DNA from: Hofstenia miamia
Taxonomy: Eukaryota; Xenacoelomorpha; Acoela; Hofsteniidae
NCBI GenBank assembly: GCA_900660155.1
Contig: CABFPE010000316.1
Coordinates: 496,990 to 560,989 of the forward strand
Direction: 5' to 3'
DNA: 64,000 nt
The position numbers were made by a program, and so were the translations under genes. Position 1 is the first letter of the stretch, and each line of letters opens with the position of its first letter. Below, piece by piece: positions 1 through 11,143 of this stretch. The notes below the pieces were generated by a model, which saw only the letters and a list, made by a program, of their open reading frames with translations, did not search any database and had not been told where the DNA came from.

Positions 1-1184
1 TATATATATATTTGTCATTGGCGGGTACAGGTACTAACTGATTTTTCCCACCCATACAATAAGTACGTGCTGGTGCGCTTAATTATTATCAAATAGATGT
101 GGGCCTCCTATTGTGCAATTGTGCAATCCTGCGCAAAAATTTCTATGCATTATGCAATTTGTGAAGTTGCGTTTTTTCGATTGAACACCAACCCTGATAT
201 TATGCCATTTAGAAACCGTATGAGGCCTATGACCCTGTAGAAACTATCTATCTGCAAAAAGGTTCATCATGCACTTACAGGCAATCTGATTAATAAGACA
301 TAACTTTATCAACATTAAGTGTCACTACCACATCAAAGACACTTAAATGCAGTTTCTTTTTTGTGACACACTTTGTTTGTCTTGATTTAGTTTTACTCAT
401 CAGTTGGCTAAGCTGTCTAAGTTTTCCTATGGCTGGCTGACCTAAAATATGTTGGCGGCAGTGGTTCAGCAATGATTTATCATAAATATATTTTTGCTTA
501 AGGAACATTTTTAAATGCTTTTGGAAGGATTATATTTTTTCAATGACTCATTTTTTTAAGTATCGAATTCCAGGTTTGAAGGGTGGCATTAATGAAGGAT
601 TTCCTTAAATAATGTTCTTATATTTCCACATTTGAAAAGCTTTGATCTTGAATTCTGTTTATGAGTATTTCCTGGTATTGTAATCATATTATAAGATGGT
701 AGGTTTTTATTAGCTTAAAGAATGTCAGCAGCATATTCAATATGACGAGTTGTTTTCCAAATGGAATCCTCCTAGAAATATTTAAATTTAAAGAATTAAG
801 AAACTTCCATTTTCCTAAAATTCCTCTATCAGAACTTAGTAAAACAATTTGTAAGTCGACATTGCAATTTAAGTTTTCTACCTTATAAAGTATGAGAAGT
901 TATTGTACAAAATCTAAATCTAGACTTTAATAAATCTTCAGATCCAACTCATTTACCTTTCTTTATAATTAAGATTTTTTTTCATACACTTGGTGACCAC
1001 CTATCATTTGCATTTAATCAATGCATAGTTGAAAACAAATTTCAGGAGATAATAAAAATGTCAGATATAACATCTTTATATAAAAATGGAGTTCCTCTTA
1101 TTACAAAAAATTATAGGCAATCTCAATAACACAACCTTTTACTAAATTATTTTAAAAAATACTGCACATACAGAGAAACATAGT
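1..1184. other. AT-rich sequence, no supported gene
   Basis: No convincing coding region, RNA gene or bounded element was found here. A short TA run opens the window. A 72-codon open stretch on the minus strand (290-508) has a plausible composition but no recognisable motif or splice context, so it is not called as a gene. Confidence 0.5.
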
Positions 1185-1430
1185 CTCTAATGTGATTAAG
1201 TAGTTATGAATGAAATCTTGAAATCCCTACAGTTTTAGGTATGTATATATTCAGCATGCTACATATTTTGAAAATTACCATTTTTGCTTCTTAGAGCTCT
1301 AAATGAAATCAAATTAATATAGATATTTTATGCATACAATTTTAATACGAGAAATATTTAATTTTTTCAATAGCATTAATGCTAACAATGCATATATGTG
1401 TCTTAGTAAAGTTTCTAAATCATGAAAGTT
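1185..1430 (-). repeat. Interspersed repeat, copy 1 (inverted relative to copies at 7.0 and 7.5 kb)
   Basis: This stretch matches the reverse complement of 7505-7747 over about 240 bases with roughly 90% identity by eye. Shared landmarks include ATGAATGAAATC, TTCAGCATGCTACATAT, TTAGAGCTCTAAATGAAA and TTTTATGCATACAATTTTAAT. A third, more diverged copy lies at 7041-7370. It has no coding content. The inverted arrangement could mean terminal repeats of a large element or simply two insertions of one repeat family. Confidence 0.7.
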
Positions 1431-2139
1431 AAAAAATTAAAAATGCCAGTACTTTTGGTGATAGTATTTTTCTGGATTCAAGTCAAATATATCATTGAAA
1501 TTAGCACTTTTTGTTACAAAATAACACCATGCATTTAGCTTAAAATGGTGAAAGTAAAATAACATTTGAAACAATATATTCTCAGCGTCTAAGTATTTTA
1601 TTCTTCTGGCAAATTTTTTCTTACTGATAAATTTGAGCAGAATATTTTTAGTGCTAATATGCTTACTTACATCAATGATTATACAATTATTGACAAGTTT
1701 CAGTGACTTGAATAAATAGTTTATAAGTGTATACATGTCACAATTTAATAACTAAAAAAATTTTATTTATAGAATATCAAGTGTTTGTATGTTGAAAAGA
1801 GAAAATGTTGACTACAAAATTTTGAAATGCAATCCAATCAATGCAATACAAACCCAGTCTTATAGAAACAAAAATTAGTTCTTCTTAAGAGGACAGTGTA
1901 ATTGTCTTATTCTCAAATTGACATATTCAGCTGTGTTACTCTGATCAATTTCACAGCTAAATGTTTTTTCAACATAATATGCAAATGCGTTTGGGAACAA
2001 AGGCATTTTACATCCTCAAAAGTATTTTTTTTGTCCAAAAAAAATTAAACTGAATAAGATCAGATTTCTCAAAACTATGTAAAATTAAATTCCAGAGGAA
2101 ATTAATCGGCTTTCTACATTTTGATGCCTCAATTAATTG

Positions 2140-3901
2140 TCATTCTATAACTAATTCAAAATTTGTATCCTTTGCAATCCAAACATTGCCAGAGTTAACT
2201 ATTGAAAATGTCTCCTTGTAAAAGTCACAATGTAGATTTTTATATAGGACGTGTTCTCTGTGTATGTGTTTAGAAACACTCGGACCATCTAGAGAAGTAT
2301 CATTTTGCTCATCTAATGTGAACAATTCAAGAACTTTTTCATAATGAACAAGTAATTCATTGATTTTTTGTGACATACTATCCATCCTCTTATTAACGTC
2401 TGTAAGACTGTCATCAACTGTTTTTATTATCAAAGCCTTTGATTCATTAAACTTTTAATCAAAATATTCTGTCATTGGCAGGTAATTATCCGTTTGCGAG
2501 GATGTGGAATTTGTGTTTGCAGTCGTTGTATGTGAAGAAAAATCTACAAAAGTAGCTGTTTCCAAATTCGGTTCTTAAACAGTGAAAAGTTTTGGTCTAA
2601 TAGTTCCATACCATAGCTTTTTCCCATCGTTCCAAGCAACCCTTGATCCTTTGCAAATGTTCCTCCCTCCACAAAAACCAGTGGCGTGCAGTGCACATAT
2701 TAATGGGGGAAGCGGAATATGATATAATTATAAAATTTATATGTTTGTATTGCATATGTTTCATATAACTTAATTTCAAGCATATAAATCATTATCTAAA
2801 AAATTTACCACATAATATAAATACAATATTTTATTTCCAGAAACAATTAGCAATGCTCACAATGCAATTGACGTTATGTCGCTCAATTATCTTGAAGATC
2901 ATATTAGTAGTGTGAAAAATTTATAAGAAAAATCTTGACAAAATGACGAATTGAATCAGTGTATTACAGTTTATTACAAATGGTCAGTTTTAAAGATTTT
3001 GAAACTGATCAATATAGGTTAGCCAAATATAAAAATTTACATCTGAATTTACTAAATTTACTGTATTTATTTCAACATTTATTTATTTCTATTTTAATGT
3101 TATTTCTATACATCCATTTATGTAAATTAGTGAAATTTTCTTATGATTGTTAAGTAAAAAATCTAATTTTGTATGTTACACTTTGATTGTGATCAATTAT
3201 AAGTGATTTGGAGGCTAAATTGCCGTTCTAGTTTAAAATTGTCGCATCGACAATATAAATCATTGAACAATCCCGCGGTAAGATTTCCGCGGTCCTCTCG
3301 TAGTATTTTCGAATGTTGATTGGTTGGAGATTTTGTCAATTACGTTAACAGTGTGATAAAGGAAGCGGCAGCCAGTTGCGCGGACTGTTTTCAGTTGTAA
3401 TTGCGAAACATTGATTTTTATCAATACCAATTATCACAATTAAGGCACAATCGAGCAATTATGACAACGCAAATTTAAGTAATCGGATTTGATTGTTATT
3501 GCTGTTCATAATATTAAATCAATTATTACAAAACTCACATAGTTCAATTGTTCAACAAGAAAAGACCTACCCAAAATTTTACACTAATTTAAATGATGAA
3601 AATGAACAGTAATTAGTTTAATGTTTAGAATTTAAGAAAAAGAAATTTAAAAGAATTGGAAACTTATAAATATGTTGTGTAAGCATAAATATTTTTTCTT
3701 CATTTGTTCAAATAAATTTCAATGGGCAAGCAGCGCTTACCTTGCTTACCCTTAATGCACGCCTCTGACAAAAACTAAGTGGCTAACTTCGACAAAAACA
3801 AAGCTTCCTTGACTTTTGTCCTCCCAGTTGACTAGCACATCAATTCCGTCATTAGTGAAATACACATTGCTTGCAGACTCAAATAATTTTACGTATGACA
3901 T
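2140..3901 (-). pseudogene. Broken gene of unknown function with C-terminal coiled coil, split by a hAT-type insertion
   Basis: The reading on the minus strand starts at an ATG at 3899-3901 (MSYVKLFESASNVYF...). It is interrupted by the 1,089-bp element at 2679-3767 and resumes with VAWNDGKKLWYGTIRPKLF. It then crosses two in-frame stops and ends in a heptad-like helical segment (2140-2433) containing VNKRMDSMSQKINELLVHYEK. Rejoining the halves across the insertion also needs a one-base frame change. The W-x-D...W-Y-G-T pattern resembles the small N-terminal domain seen before BEN or transposase-linked domains in invertebrate proteins, but I do not recognise the family with confidence. The gene is clearly non-functional. 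Confidence 0.55.
2679..3767. mobile_element. Non-autonomous hAT-type element with 8-bp target duplication
   Basis: The element is 1,089 bp. It begins CAGTGGCGTGCA and ends TGCACGCCTCTG, giving 12-bp terminal inverted repeats with one mismatch. It is flanked on both sides by the identical 8-mer ACAAAAAC (2671-2678 and 3768-3775). An 8-bp target duplication with CAG-starting termini is the hAT signature. The interior is AT-rich and holds no transposase-like ORF, so it would need a transposase from elsewhere. It sits inside the coding region of the broken gene at 2140-3901. Confidence 0.9.
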
Positions 3902-4103
3902 ATTGCAATTGCAGTTGAGTAATGATTAAATTTGTAAGTATCATACTTGTTAGATATCCTTAATATGTCAATCACAAGGGTTCTACTTTATTAACAAAGA
4001 ACACCGAAAAATTTTGTTTGCTTAAATTTTTTTCCCATACCTGCAAATCAATATTGATTATAGAACAACAAAAATGCTACTATGTGAATGTTGTGCAAAT
4101 CTA

Positions 4104-6149
4104 ATGATAATTACCCGTTTGATCTTATAGTAATCGTCACGCCACGTGAAAACTGTCAAAATTACTGAAGGTCCAATTGAGATAAGAAATTAGGTTATCA
4201 TGGAATCAATTTATCGTAATACATTCCTTGCTATTGTATCAGTTAAACAAAATAGAAATCATGTTTTGTAGTAGGCAAACACTCTATAGCATCATCATCA
4301 TGAGTAGCAATGAAATAAATTTTGTAAAATATATTCCTTCAAGAAGAGGAAGGAAATCCATAAAGACATTTATCCTGAAATACTAACTACTCTTTATAAA
4401 AGTTTTCAATCAAATGCATGTGCCCATAAATTACAATAGACGGATTTTTGATTATGCGGTGCATACAAGAATCAGTTAAGGGAGTGCATTTTGAAAAATC
4501 ACCCAAATATCTCGAATATCAGCAGAGCTACTGTTAGTCGATTGTGCTTGCCACCAAATAAAGCTCTTAATGCATCTAAAAGATATTAGAGTTTGCTAAA
4601 TTTAAAAATGATCAATCCTTCTAATACAAAAACTGCAAACTCAAACACTGACTCTCATTTCTGTCGAGCCCAAATACAGTTAATTCATGAAAAGTGTTCA
4701 GATTTCTCAGAGGACGTTTTTCTGATTTCTGCTGATGACAAAGCAAAAATTAAATTGGGAAATTTACCATTAGTTCACAGAATGACAAAATCTAACAAAA
4801 CTTATGATATTGAAAACAAACCGAAAACTAGTGATCATGATATTCCTTCAGGATACCCATTTATCCCAAGTGGATATTTAGTTTTGGAAAATATGCAAAA
4901 TGAAAAATACTACTTAGATGAAATGGGTCGCCCGCACATTTCCAAGCTCAGTGGAAAATCTTCTTATGTGTTTTTAAGAAACAATCTATATTTTAAATCA
5001 TCAGCCAGAAATCATTCGTTTGATTTGTTTAGAATCTTAAAAGGGATTGACAAACGCTGCGTTATATGCCTATGTGACAATGGTCCAGAATGGAAGAAGA
5101 ATTCTATTAAAACTCAGATATATATGATGATAATTACCCGTTTGATCTTATAGTAATCGTCACGCCACGTGAAAACTGTCAAAATTACTGAAGGTTCAAT
5201 TGAGATAAGAAATTAGGTTATCATGGAATCAATTTATCGTAATACATTCCTTGCTATTGTATCAGTTAAACAAAATAGAAATCATGTTTTGTAGTAGGCA
5301 AACACTCTATAGCATCATCATCATGAGTAGCAATGAAATAAATTTTGTAAAATATATTCCTTCAAGAAGAGGAAGGAAATCCATAAAGACATTTATCCTG
5401 AAATACTAACTACTCTTTATAAAAGTTTTCAATCAAATGCATGTGCCCATAAATTACAATAGACAGATTTCGGCTTTTGCGGTGCATACAAGAATCAGTT
5501 AAGGGAGTGCATTTTGAAAAATCACCCAAATATCTCAAATATCAGCAGAGCTACTGTTAGTCGATTGTGCTTGCCACCAAATAAAGCTCTTAATGCATCT
5601 AAAAGATATAAGAGTTTGCTAAACTTAAAAGTGATCAATCCTTCTAATACAAAAACTGCAAACTCAAACACTGACTCTCATTTCTGTCGAGCCCAAATAC
5701 AGTTAATTCATGAAATGTGTTCAGATTTCTCAGAGGATGTTTTTCTGATTTCTGCTGATGACAAAGCAAAAATTAAATTGGGAAATTTACCATTAGTTCA
5801 CAGAATGACAAAATCTAACAAAACTTATGATATTGAAAACAAACCGAAAACTAGTGATCATGATATTCCTTCAGGATACTCATTTATCCCAAGTGGATAT
5901 TTAGTTTTGGAAAATATGCAAAATGAAAAATACTACTTAGATGAAATGGGTCGCCCGCATATTTCCAAGCTCAGTGGAAAATCTTCTTATGTGTTTTTAA
6001 GAAACAATCTATATTTTAAATCATCAGCCAGAAATCATTCGTTTGATTTGTTTAGAATCTTAAAAGGGATTGACAAACGCTGCGTTATATGCCTATGTGA
6101 CAATGGTCCAGAATGGAAGAAGAATTCTATTAAAACTCAGATATATATG
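4104..6149 (+). repeat. 1,023-bp direct tandem duplication (4104-5126 and 5127-6149)
   Basis: The two units keep a constant offset of 1,023 bases from ATGATAATTACCCG to the sequence just before GGGCAGAATCTGG. I count about a dozen differences, near 1.2-1.5% divergence. The unit covers the upstream sequence and about two thirds of a transposase pseudogene. Copy 1 therefore stops abruptly at 5126 and only copy 2 continues into the 3' part of the gene. Confidence 0.9.
4300..5126 (+). pseudogene. DDE-type transposase pseudogene, truncated upstream copy
   Basis: This is the first of two tandem copies of the same gene. It begins at ATG 4300 (MSSNEINFVKYIPSRRGRKS), shifts frame soon after, and has extra stops compared with copy 2, for example TAG at about 4587 in KRY*SLL. 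It contains the first catalytic-type aspartates (LISADDKAKIKLG) and the second motif (CLCDNGPEW). It is cut off by the duplication junction before the third catalytic residue, so it can encode no complete enzyme. Confidence 0.75.
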
Positions 6150-6838
6150 GGCAGAATCTGGAGAATTCACGAACTGGACTATTTTTGTTGTGTTTCATAT
6201 GCACCTGGTGATAGCAAATACAATCCAATTGAACACCTATGGTCTCCAATTTCTAAAAGATTGAGTGGGATTTCAATTCGACTTCCGGCTGACTTTGAAA
6301 AACTGAAAGACTCTATTAAAGAAAAATACTTTGCGGATGTTTCAATACATTTGCAATCAATAATGTCAGGATTAAAATTCAATGGACAGGAAATTATGTT
6401 TTTTAATGAAATATCAGATAACAATATATTTTCAACTGCGGATGAAGAAAATATAGAAAAACTAATTAAAAACACTTCCAGAACCGTTAATGACGACTCT
6501 CTTAAGAGTATAAATTTTATTGCAAACATATGTTCATTAGGAAATGGTCTTTTGAATTTTTAAAATGCAAACGTGATGAATGTAAGCATTGCGTTAGTTC
6601 ACCAATAAAAGAAACGAAATTCATACAAAAGTTATATACTTTTGGAAATCGTATGCCTGAACCTATTCCAAATAACGATGGACATTATATATCATACCTT
6701 AATCTCAATCCATCTAATACTACAAAACTTGACGAACATATTTTATCATCAAGAATGCAGTGCCAAAAATGTGACAGGAAAGTATTTGTATCAAAACTCG
6801 ACGAAAAAAGGCATCATTTAATGGTGCATTATTTGTAA
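5323..6838 (+). pseudogene. DDE-type transposase pseudogene with C2H2-like C-terminus (longer copy)
   Basis: The main open segment is 5514-6563. From about 5323 the N-terminal part reads MSSNEINFVKYIPSRRGRKS, then needs one frame change and crosses a TAG before an HTH-like stretch (HPNISNISRATVSRL). Catalytic-type motifs are LISADDKAKIKLG, CLCDNGPEW and YAPGDSKYNPIEHLWSPIS, with 43 residues between the second D and the E. A frameshift near 6520 leads into 6530-6838, which carries CKRDECKHC and a C2H2-like finger (CQKCDRK...KRHHLMVH). I recognise the DNGPxW / APGDSxxNPIEHLW pattern from uncharacterised invertebrate transposase-like proteins. No clear TIRs or target duplication were located. 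It is decayed. Confidence 0.75.
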
Positions 6839-7040
6839 GTTTTAAAGTTAAGTTGAATTTATTGCGCAATGCTACTTTTTTATAAATTTCATATTAAATT
6901 GGATAAATTCATGAATTTATATATTTCTTCTCCTTGCTTTAATTTCATAACGCAAAATTTTTATTTGAATTATATATTTATCTTGAGTACAAAAAACAAT
7001 TAACACCTTAAAATTTCGTGTTAACTCAAAGCGTGCATTT

Positions 7041-7231
7041 TTAGTTTCTAAGCAATCTTACATTTTTTGTTACGATTTGCAAACTTACTAAGACCAATAT
7101 ATGTATCGCTAACATCAATATTTTATACAAAAATTTAGACATTTCAGTCATAATATTGTATGCATAAAATATCTATAAATTCATTTAGTGCCCTAAGAGA
7201 CGATAATTGCAATTTTCCATATATGTAGTAC

Positions 7232-7284
<53 letters not shown>

Positions 7285-7370
7285 ATTTGAATGGGTACTT
7301 AAGACAGTAGGCTTACTTATATCGAATTTTTATTCATGACAACTTAATCACATTAAAGACTATATTTCTC
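7041..7370 (+). repeat. Interspersed repeat, copy 2 (diverged) with (AT)n insertion
   Basis: This is a diverged direct copy of 7505-7747, sharing the order CAAACTTACTAA, ATGCATAAAATATCTATA, TTTAGTGCCCTAAGAG and ACTTAATCACATTAAAG. A run of about 48 bases of alternating AT at 7235-7282 expands the segment. No coding potential was seen. Confidence 0.6.
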
Positions 7371-7504
7371 AAAAATATAAATAAAATGGATTTATTAAAT
7401 AGCTCAATAAATGTCTGCATAAATTTATATGCATGGATATCTTTGAAAGAATTTGCAGAATTGAAATGCGTCGCAAAGCTATTTGTAGTATTCAGCTGCA
7501 ACGT

Positions 7505-7747
7505 GACAGTCGTGATTTAGAAACTTACTAACACATATATGCATTGTTAGCGTTAATGTTATCGAAAAAATTAAAAATTTCTCATATTAAAATTGTATGC
7601 ATAAAATATCTATATTAATTTGGTTTCATTTAGAGCTCTAAGAAGCAAAAATGACAATTTTCCAAATATGTAGCATGCTGAATATATACATACTTAAAAC
7701 TGTAGGGATTTCGAGATTTCATTCATAACTACTTAATCACATTAAAG
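7505..7747 (+). repeat. Interspersed repeat, copy 3
   Basis: This copy is nearly identical to the reverse complement of 1185-1430 and parallel to 7041-7370. It ends at ACTTAATCACATTAAA, immediately before the GGGGAGGAGCCG sequence that probably starts the hAT element, so the hAT element seems to have landed in or beside this repeat. Confidence 0.65.
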
Positions 7748-10700
7748 GGGAGGAGCCGACACTCATAATGCATGAGATAGTGAAAGTTTCTAAAACTTCA
7801 TTCCTACTCAGTGTGCAATGAGTGGTGTGTTCTCAAATTTCGATTTTTGTGGACTTAATTCGATTTAAATTTCGATATCTAAATCGAAAATTGCATAGAG
7901 GTTACTTCAATTTCTAATTCAAAAATAAAAATGATACAGCTTCTAAAACAACGTTTACTAATGAGATACACAAATTCACACAGCAATATAATGCAATATA
8001 CATATACATACAGTGCAGTTGGTAAAACGCGTTGAAAACCCTTTTCACAAAAAAACGTGAAGACTCTATAAAGCAGTATTCTAAACTAAAACAGACTAAA
8101 GTTAAAACTATGTAAGATGCTAATATAACTAGGCGTGTTCTGTCTGAACTGAAATGGTGCCATAATCACTGGAAAATATGAATGTATTATTTCAGAAGAA
8201 TTCTCCTGGTCTTCATATCTGCAAATCTGTCAATGACGTTCTCAATGTCAATGTTCAAATTTGCTGCATTGAAAAACATTAATGCCAGCCCATTGAGTCT
8301 ATCTTCCTTCATACGATTCCTCAGAAAGGTTTTCATCAAACGGAGTGCTGAAAATGTCCTCTCTGGAGTAGCAGTAGAGACTGGAATGAGCACAGCTATG
8401 ATGAGGAGATCGTGCACGATTGGGTAGACATTTCGATTACAAATTCGCAAGGTTTCCAGCAAAGTGTTGTAACTGCAAGCACTTTCCGTGACGGATTCCT
8501 GTTCCCACTTTAGACGCCACTGTTTAAACTCGAACACACTTTTTATGTCGACCGTCCCAGGTTGCAATTGATCGTTGTTGTCAAGGAGCGCAGCTTTGTG
8601 GTGATTGAACACGGTGGCAAACATCTCTTCAGCATCATCACGTTGAGAGCCAGGAGGGGTCAAAACACGGAGTAGCTTTGCAGACTTCGTTTTCTCTGAG
8701 AATCGTAAATGCAGCTGAGCAAGAGTTGTATCCAAAAATGGCAGAAAAACTGTCACTCGATAGTAGTCCTCAGGAGAAGAGAGCAGAGGGTTTGACCGAT
8801 GTGTTTGTCTCCGACACTGGCGAGGACAAGTGATTTCAAGACCAAGTGGTAGGATTGAATCAGCAATCCACTTGTAGACAGTCTTGAAGCTCTGTTCTGC
8901 GTTGCAGTGTGCATTTTCCAGTGCAGTGATGATACCATTCACAGATTCCATCCCGGCACTCATGTCAGCCTCTTTGCTTTGCAGTTGCTTGGACAGTGTA
9001 TCTGTATTCTGAAGAACAGCAACAGTTGTAAATAGACTGACAACAAATTCAGAAGTGGTAATCGCGGAAAGTAGGGATTGAGCTTGAGAAGAAGCGTTAG
9101 AATCCGTCCAACATGCGATTGCCATCAGAGCTCGGGTGATGGCAACATAATATGTCACGAACTGCTCCAAAGAAGTCACCCGGGCTATCCAACGAGTCTC
9201 ACACAGTTGTTGAATGGTGAGATGCTTCTTATCTTCTGATGTTCCAGGAGAAAGTTGGACGGCTTTCAGTATTCGTTTGTTGCTTCCAGACAAGAACTTC
9301 TGTATCTGTGAAACTGTTGAAACCATGTTACGAATTTGCGGGATTTTCGATGTGTGGGTAATGACCAGATTAAGAGAATGAGCAGAGCAATGGTAATAGT
9401 CTGCATGAGGGCATACTCTCTTAATGTTGGCTGACGTACCAACAATTTCTGATGACATCAAGGATGCTCCATCATATCCTTGTGCCACCGCCCCATTGAG
9501 AGGTAGTCCGAACTCATTCAACTTTCGTATTATTCTCTCAGCTATAAGTGCCCCTGACTTCTTCGGTTCCACTAGTCCATACGCTGCTTCATTCAGCTCC
9601 GCTTGCTGCTCCAAATACTCGTCCAGAGTTTTGGGAATGGTGTTCTCCTCAGAATAGGCGACGTCAAACTCCTCTGTATAACATTTTTCAATGATGTCCT
9701 CAAAACACACAAAGTCTTCTCGAATGTCATTTAGTTCACTGTCAAAGTATCGAAAGCACAGTGACATTTGCTCCACACCGGATATATCTGTGGTCTCATC
9801 TGCAAGGATTGTGTAGTACCGACCACGCTTGACCCGTGTCAGTATTGAATCCTGAATTTGCGCGCCAATGCAGGAGATGAGGTCGTTTTGGATTTGAGGA
9901 CTTGTGTACAAAGCATTCTTGGCAGTAGTTGTCAGATGCTGCTTGAGTTCAGTGTCGCCGGCATCAACTCGGAACTTGAGCAGTCTCCTGAACAGACCTT
10001 CTCCGTGTATGTTTTGACCCAACACAAATGGACCAGAATCACTGTTTCCCTGAAGAGCGACATTATTTTGACCGCAGAATATGATTGTTTTAATCACTGG
10101 TTTGAGGGCATTTCGATTGGCTTGGCACATTCTCTGGTGATGCGTGTCAATTTTGCTGTAAATGTTGGTATTGTCGTCGAAGTCTTGTACAAAGAGTTTG
10201 CATTGTGTCTCAGCAAATTTGTGATATTCCAAGTTCAAGTGTTTCACAAAATCGCCGGTCTGACCTGTGAGTCTGTCATACCGTTGGAGCGGTTTGGTCA
10301 CGAGTTTTCCCAGTGTTCGCTTGTCTGTTTCTAAAGGCCGAACAAGAACGCAAAACTTGCAGAACAAACCCTCTTTGCTCACGCTGTATGCGAAATGAGG
10401 ATTGCTGTTAATTTGCAGCTGTGAAAGGTGTCTCTTGAATGTTTTTTCGCCATACTGCTTGTTGCTATGTGGCCAGACGAAACCTGGAGGGGCTGTCCAA
10501 ATAGTCGAAATTATATATCTCTTTAGTGTGTCTGGACACTTTTCACTCAAAAACAGTCCAATGTCATACTCTGGTTGCTCATATGATCCCGTTGACGTGG
10601 GTGTCTCGTTGCCAACTTGCGCAGATTGCGATTGAGGTGTCACAAACACATCCGCAGGTGAGAGCGTTGGTTGGGGGACAGGTGCCATGGATTGTTGCAT

Positions 10701-11143
10701 GCAAACAGGTGAAGGAGAGAAACTCAATGTTGATTGCTTCAACTTCAACTTTTTCGTTGGTGGACCTGGGGCACCCGACATGATGTCTTCACAATCTAAA
10801 ATAATAAAAATGTCAATTACTTGTCAGCATAAAACGGGTACAAGTTTGAAATCAGCTCTGTGTATATAAGTAAAAAAGTAAATTTCATTAATTAACAAAC
10901 CAAATGATACCATTCTCGTACTTACCTTATGTTTTCAGTAGAGAGAGGGAAGTACACGACAAATTATTACAGCTAAAGCAGAAAGAGGTGTTTAGCACCA
11001 GATATTTAAAGTTGCTTTTAAATTATAAAATTAAATTGATGCATAAAAACAAGTTAAGAAATAATAAGGTTAGCACAGCTATACTTGATGTCCTTAATGT
11101 CCCATGAAAGGAAACACATTTTGTAAACGCCATCTCCCTATTT
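7748..11143 (-). mobile_element. hAT (ZMYM1-like) transposon, 5' side truncated
   Basis: The element contains the intact transposase gene 8187-10781. The gene-distal end probably starts at GGGGAGGAGCCG (7748), which resembles the reverse complement of the GGCTCCCCCCC end at 14900-14912. The sequence upstream of the gene (10782-11143) recurs almost exactly at 14160-14835. That second copy runs on to the apparent terminus, whereas this copy stops matching at about 11143. No target duplication can be assigned to this copy. Confidence 0.6.
8187..10781 (-). CDS. hAT-family transposase, ZMYM1/DUF4371-like, intact 864 aa
   Basis: This is a single uninterrupted ORF from ATG 10781. The order along the protein is a low-complexity N-terminus (1-70), a TTF-type zinc-finger region (about 85-200, with FCKFCVLV and KHLNLEYHKFAET), and a DUF4371-like RNase H-fold region with LADETTDIS (D at 328). 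It continues with AQGYDGAS (D at 437), the HCSAHSLNL motif (464-472), CETRW (527-531) and a C-terminal hAT dimerisation block with STATPERTFSALRLMK (about 802-816). The length is normal for this group. These enzymes cut and paste DNA in the nucleus; relatives are often domesticated. Base composition is markedly more GC-rich than the surroundings, and the ORF has no stops, which suggests recent arrival or activity. A domesticated gene is the alternative. Confidence 0.9.
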   Translation of the reverse strand: MSGAPGPPTKKLKLKQSTLSFSPSPVCMQQSMAPVPQPTLSPADVFVTPQSQSAQVGNETPTSTGSYEQPEYDIGLFLSEKCPDTLKRYIISTIWTAPPGFVWPHSNKQYGEKTFKRHLSQLQINSNPHFAYSVSKEGLFCKFCVLVRPLETDKRTLGKLVTKPLQRYDRLTGQTGDFVKHLNLEYHKFAETQCKLFVQDFDDNTNIYSKIDTHHQRMCQANRNALKPVIKTIIFCGQNNVALQGNSDSGPFVLGQNIHGEGLFRRLLKFRVDAGDTELKQHLTTTAKNALYTSPQIQNDLISCIGAQIQDSILTRVKRGRYYTILADETTDISGVEQMSLCFRYFDSELNDIREDFVCFEDIIEKCYTEEFDVAYSEENTIPKTLDEYLEQQAELNEAAYGLVEPKKSGALIAERIIRKLNEFGLPLNGAVAQGYDGASLMSSEIVGTSANIKRVCPHADYYHCSAHSLNLVITHTSKIPQIRNMVSTVSQIQKFLSGSNKRILKAVQLSPGTSEDKKHLTIQQLCETRWIARVTSLEQFVTYYVAITRALMAIACWTDSNASSQAQSLLSAITTSEFVVSLFTTVAVLQNTDTLSKQLQSKEADMSAGMESVNGIITALENAHCNAEQSFKTVYKWIADSILPLGLEITCPRQCRRQTHRSNPLLSSPEDYYRVTVFLPFLDTTLAQLHLRFSEKTKSAKLLRVLTPPGSQRDDAEEMFATVFNHHKAALLDNNDQLQPGTVDIKSVFEFKQWRLKWEQESVTESACSYNTLLETLRICNRNVYPIVHDLLIIAVLIPVSTATPERTFSALRLMKTFLRNRMKEDRLNGLALMFFNAANLNIDIENVIDRFADMKTRRILLK

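Noticed and set aside
290..508. 72-codon minus-strand frame
   Set aside because: Reasonable composition, but no motif, splice signal or homologous copy in the window; insufficient support.
10402..10869. Plus-strand open frames antisense to the hAT transposase
   Set aside because: They are shadows of the GC-rich hAT ORF in the other frames.
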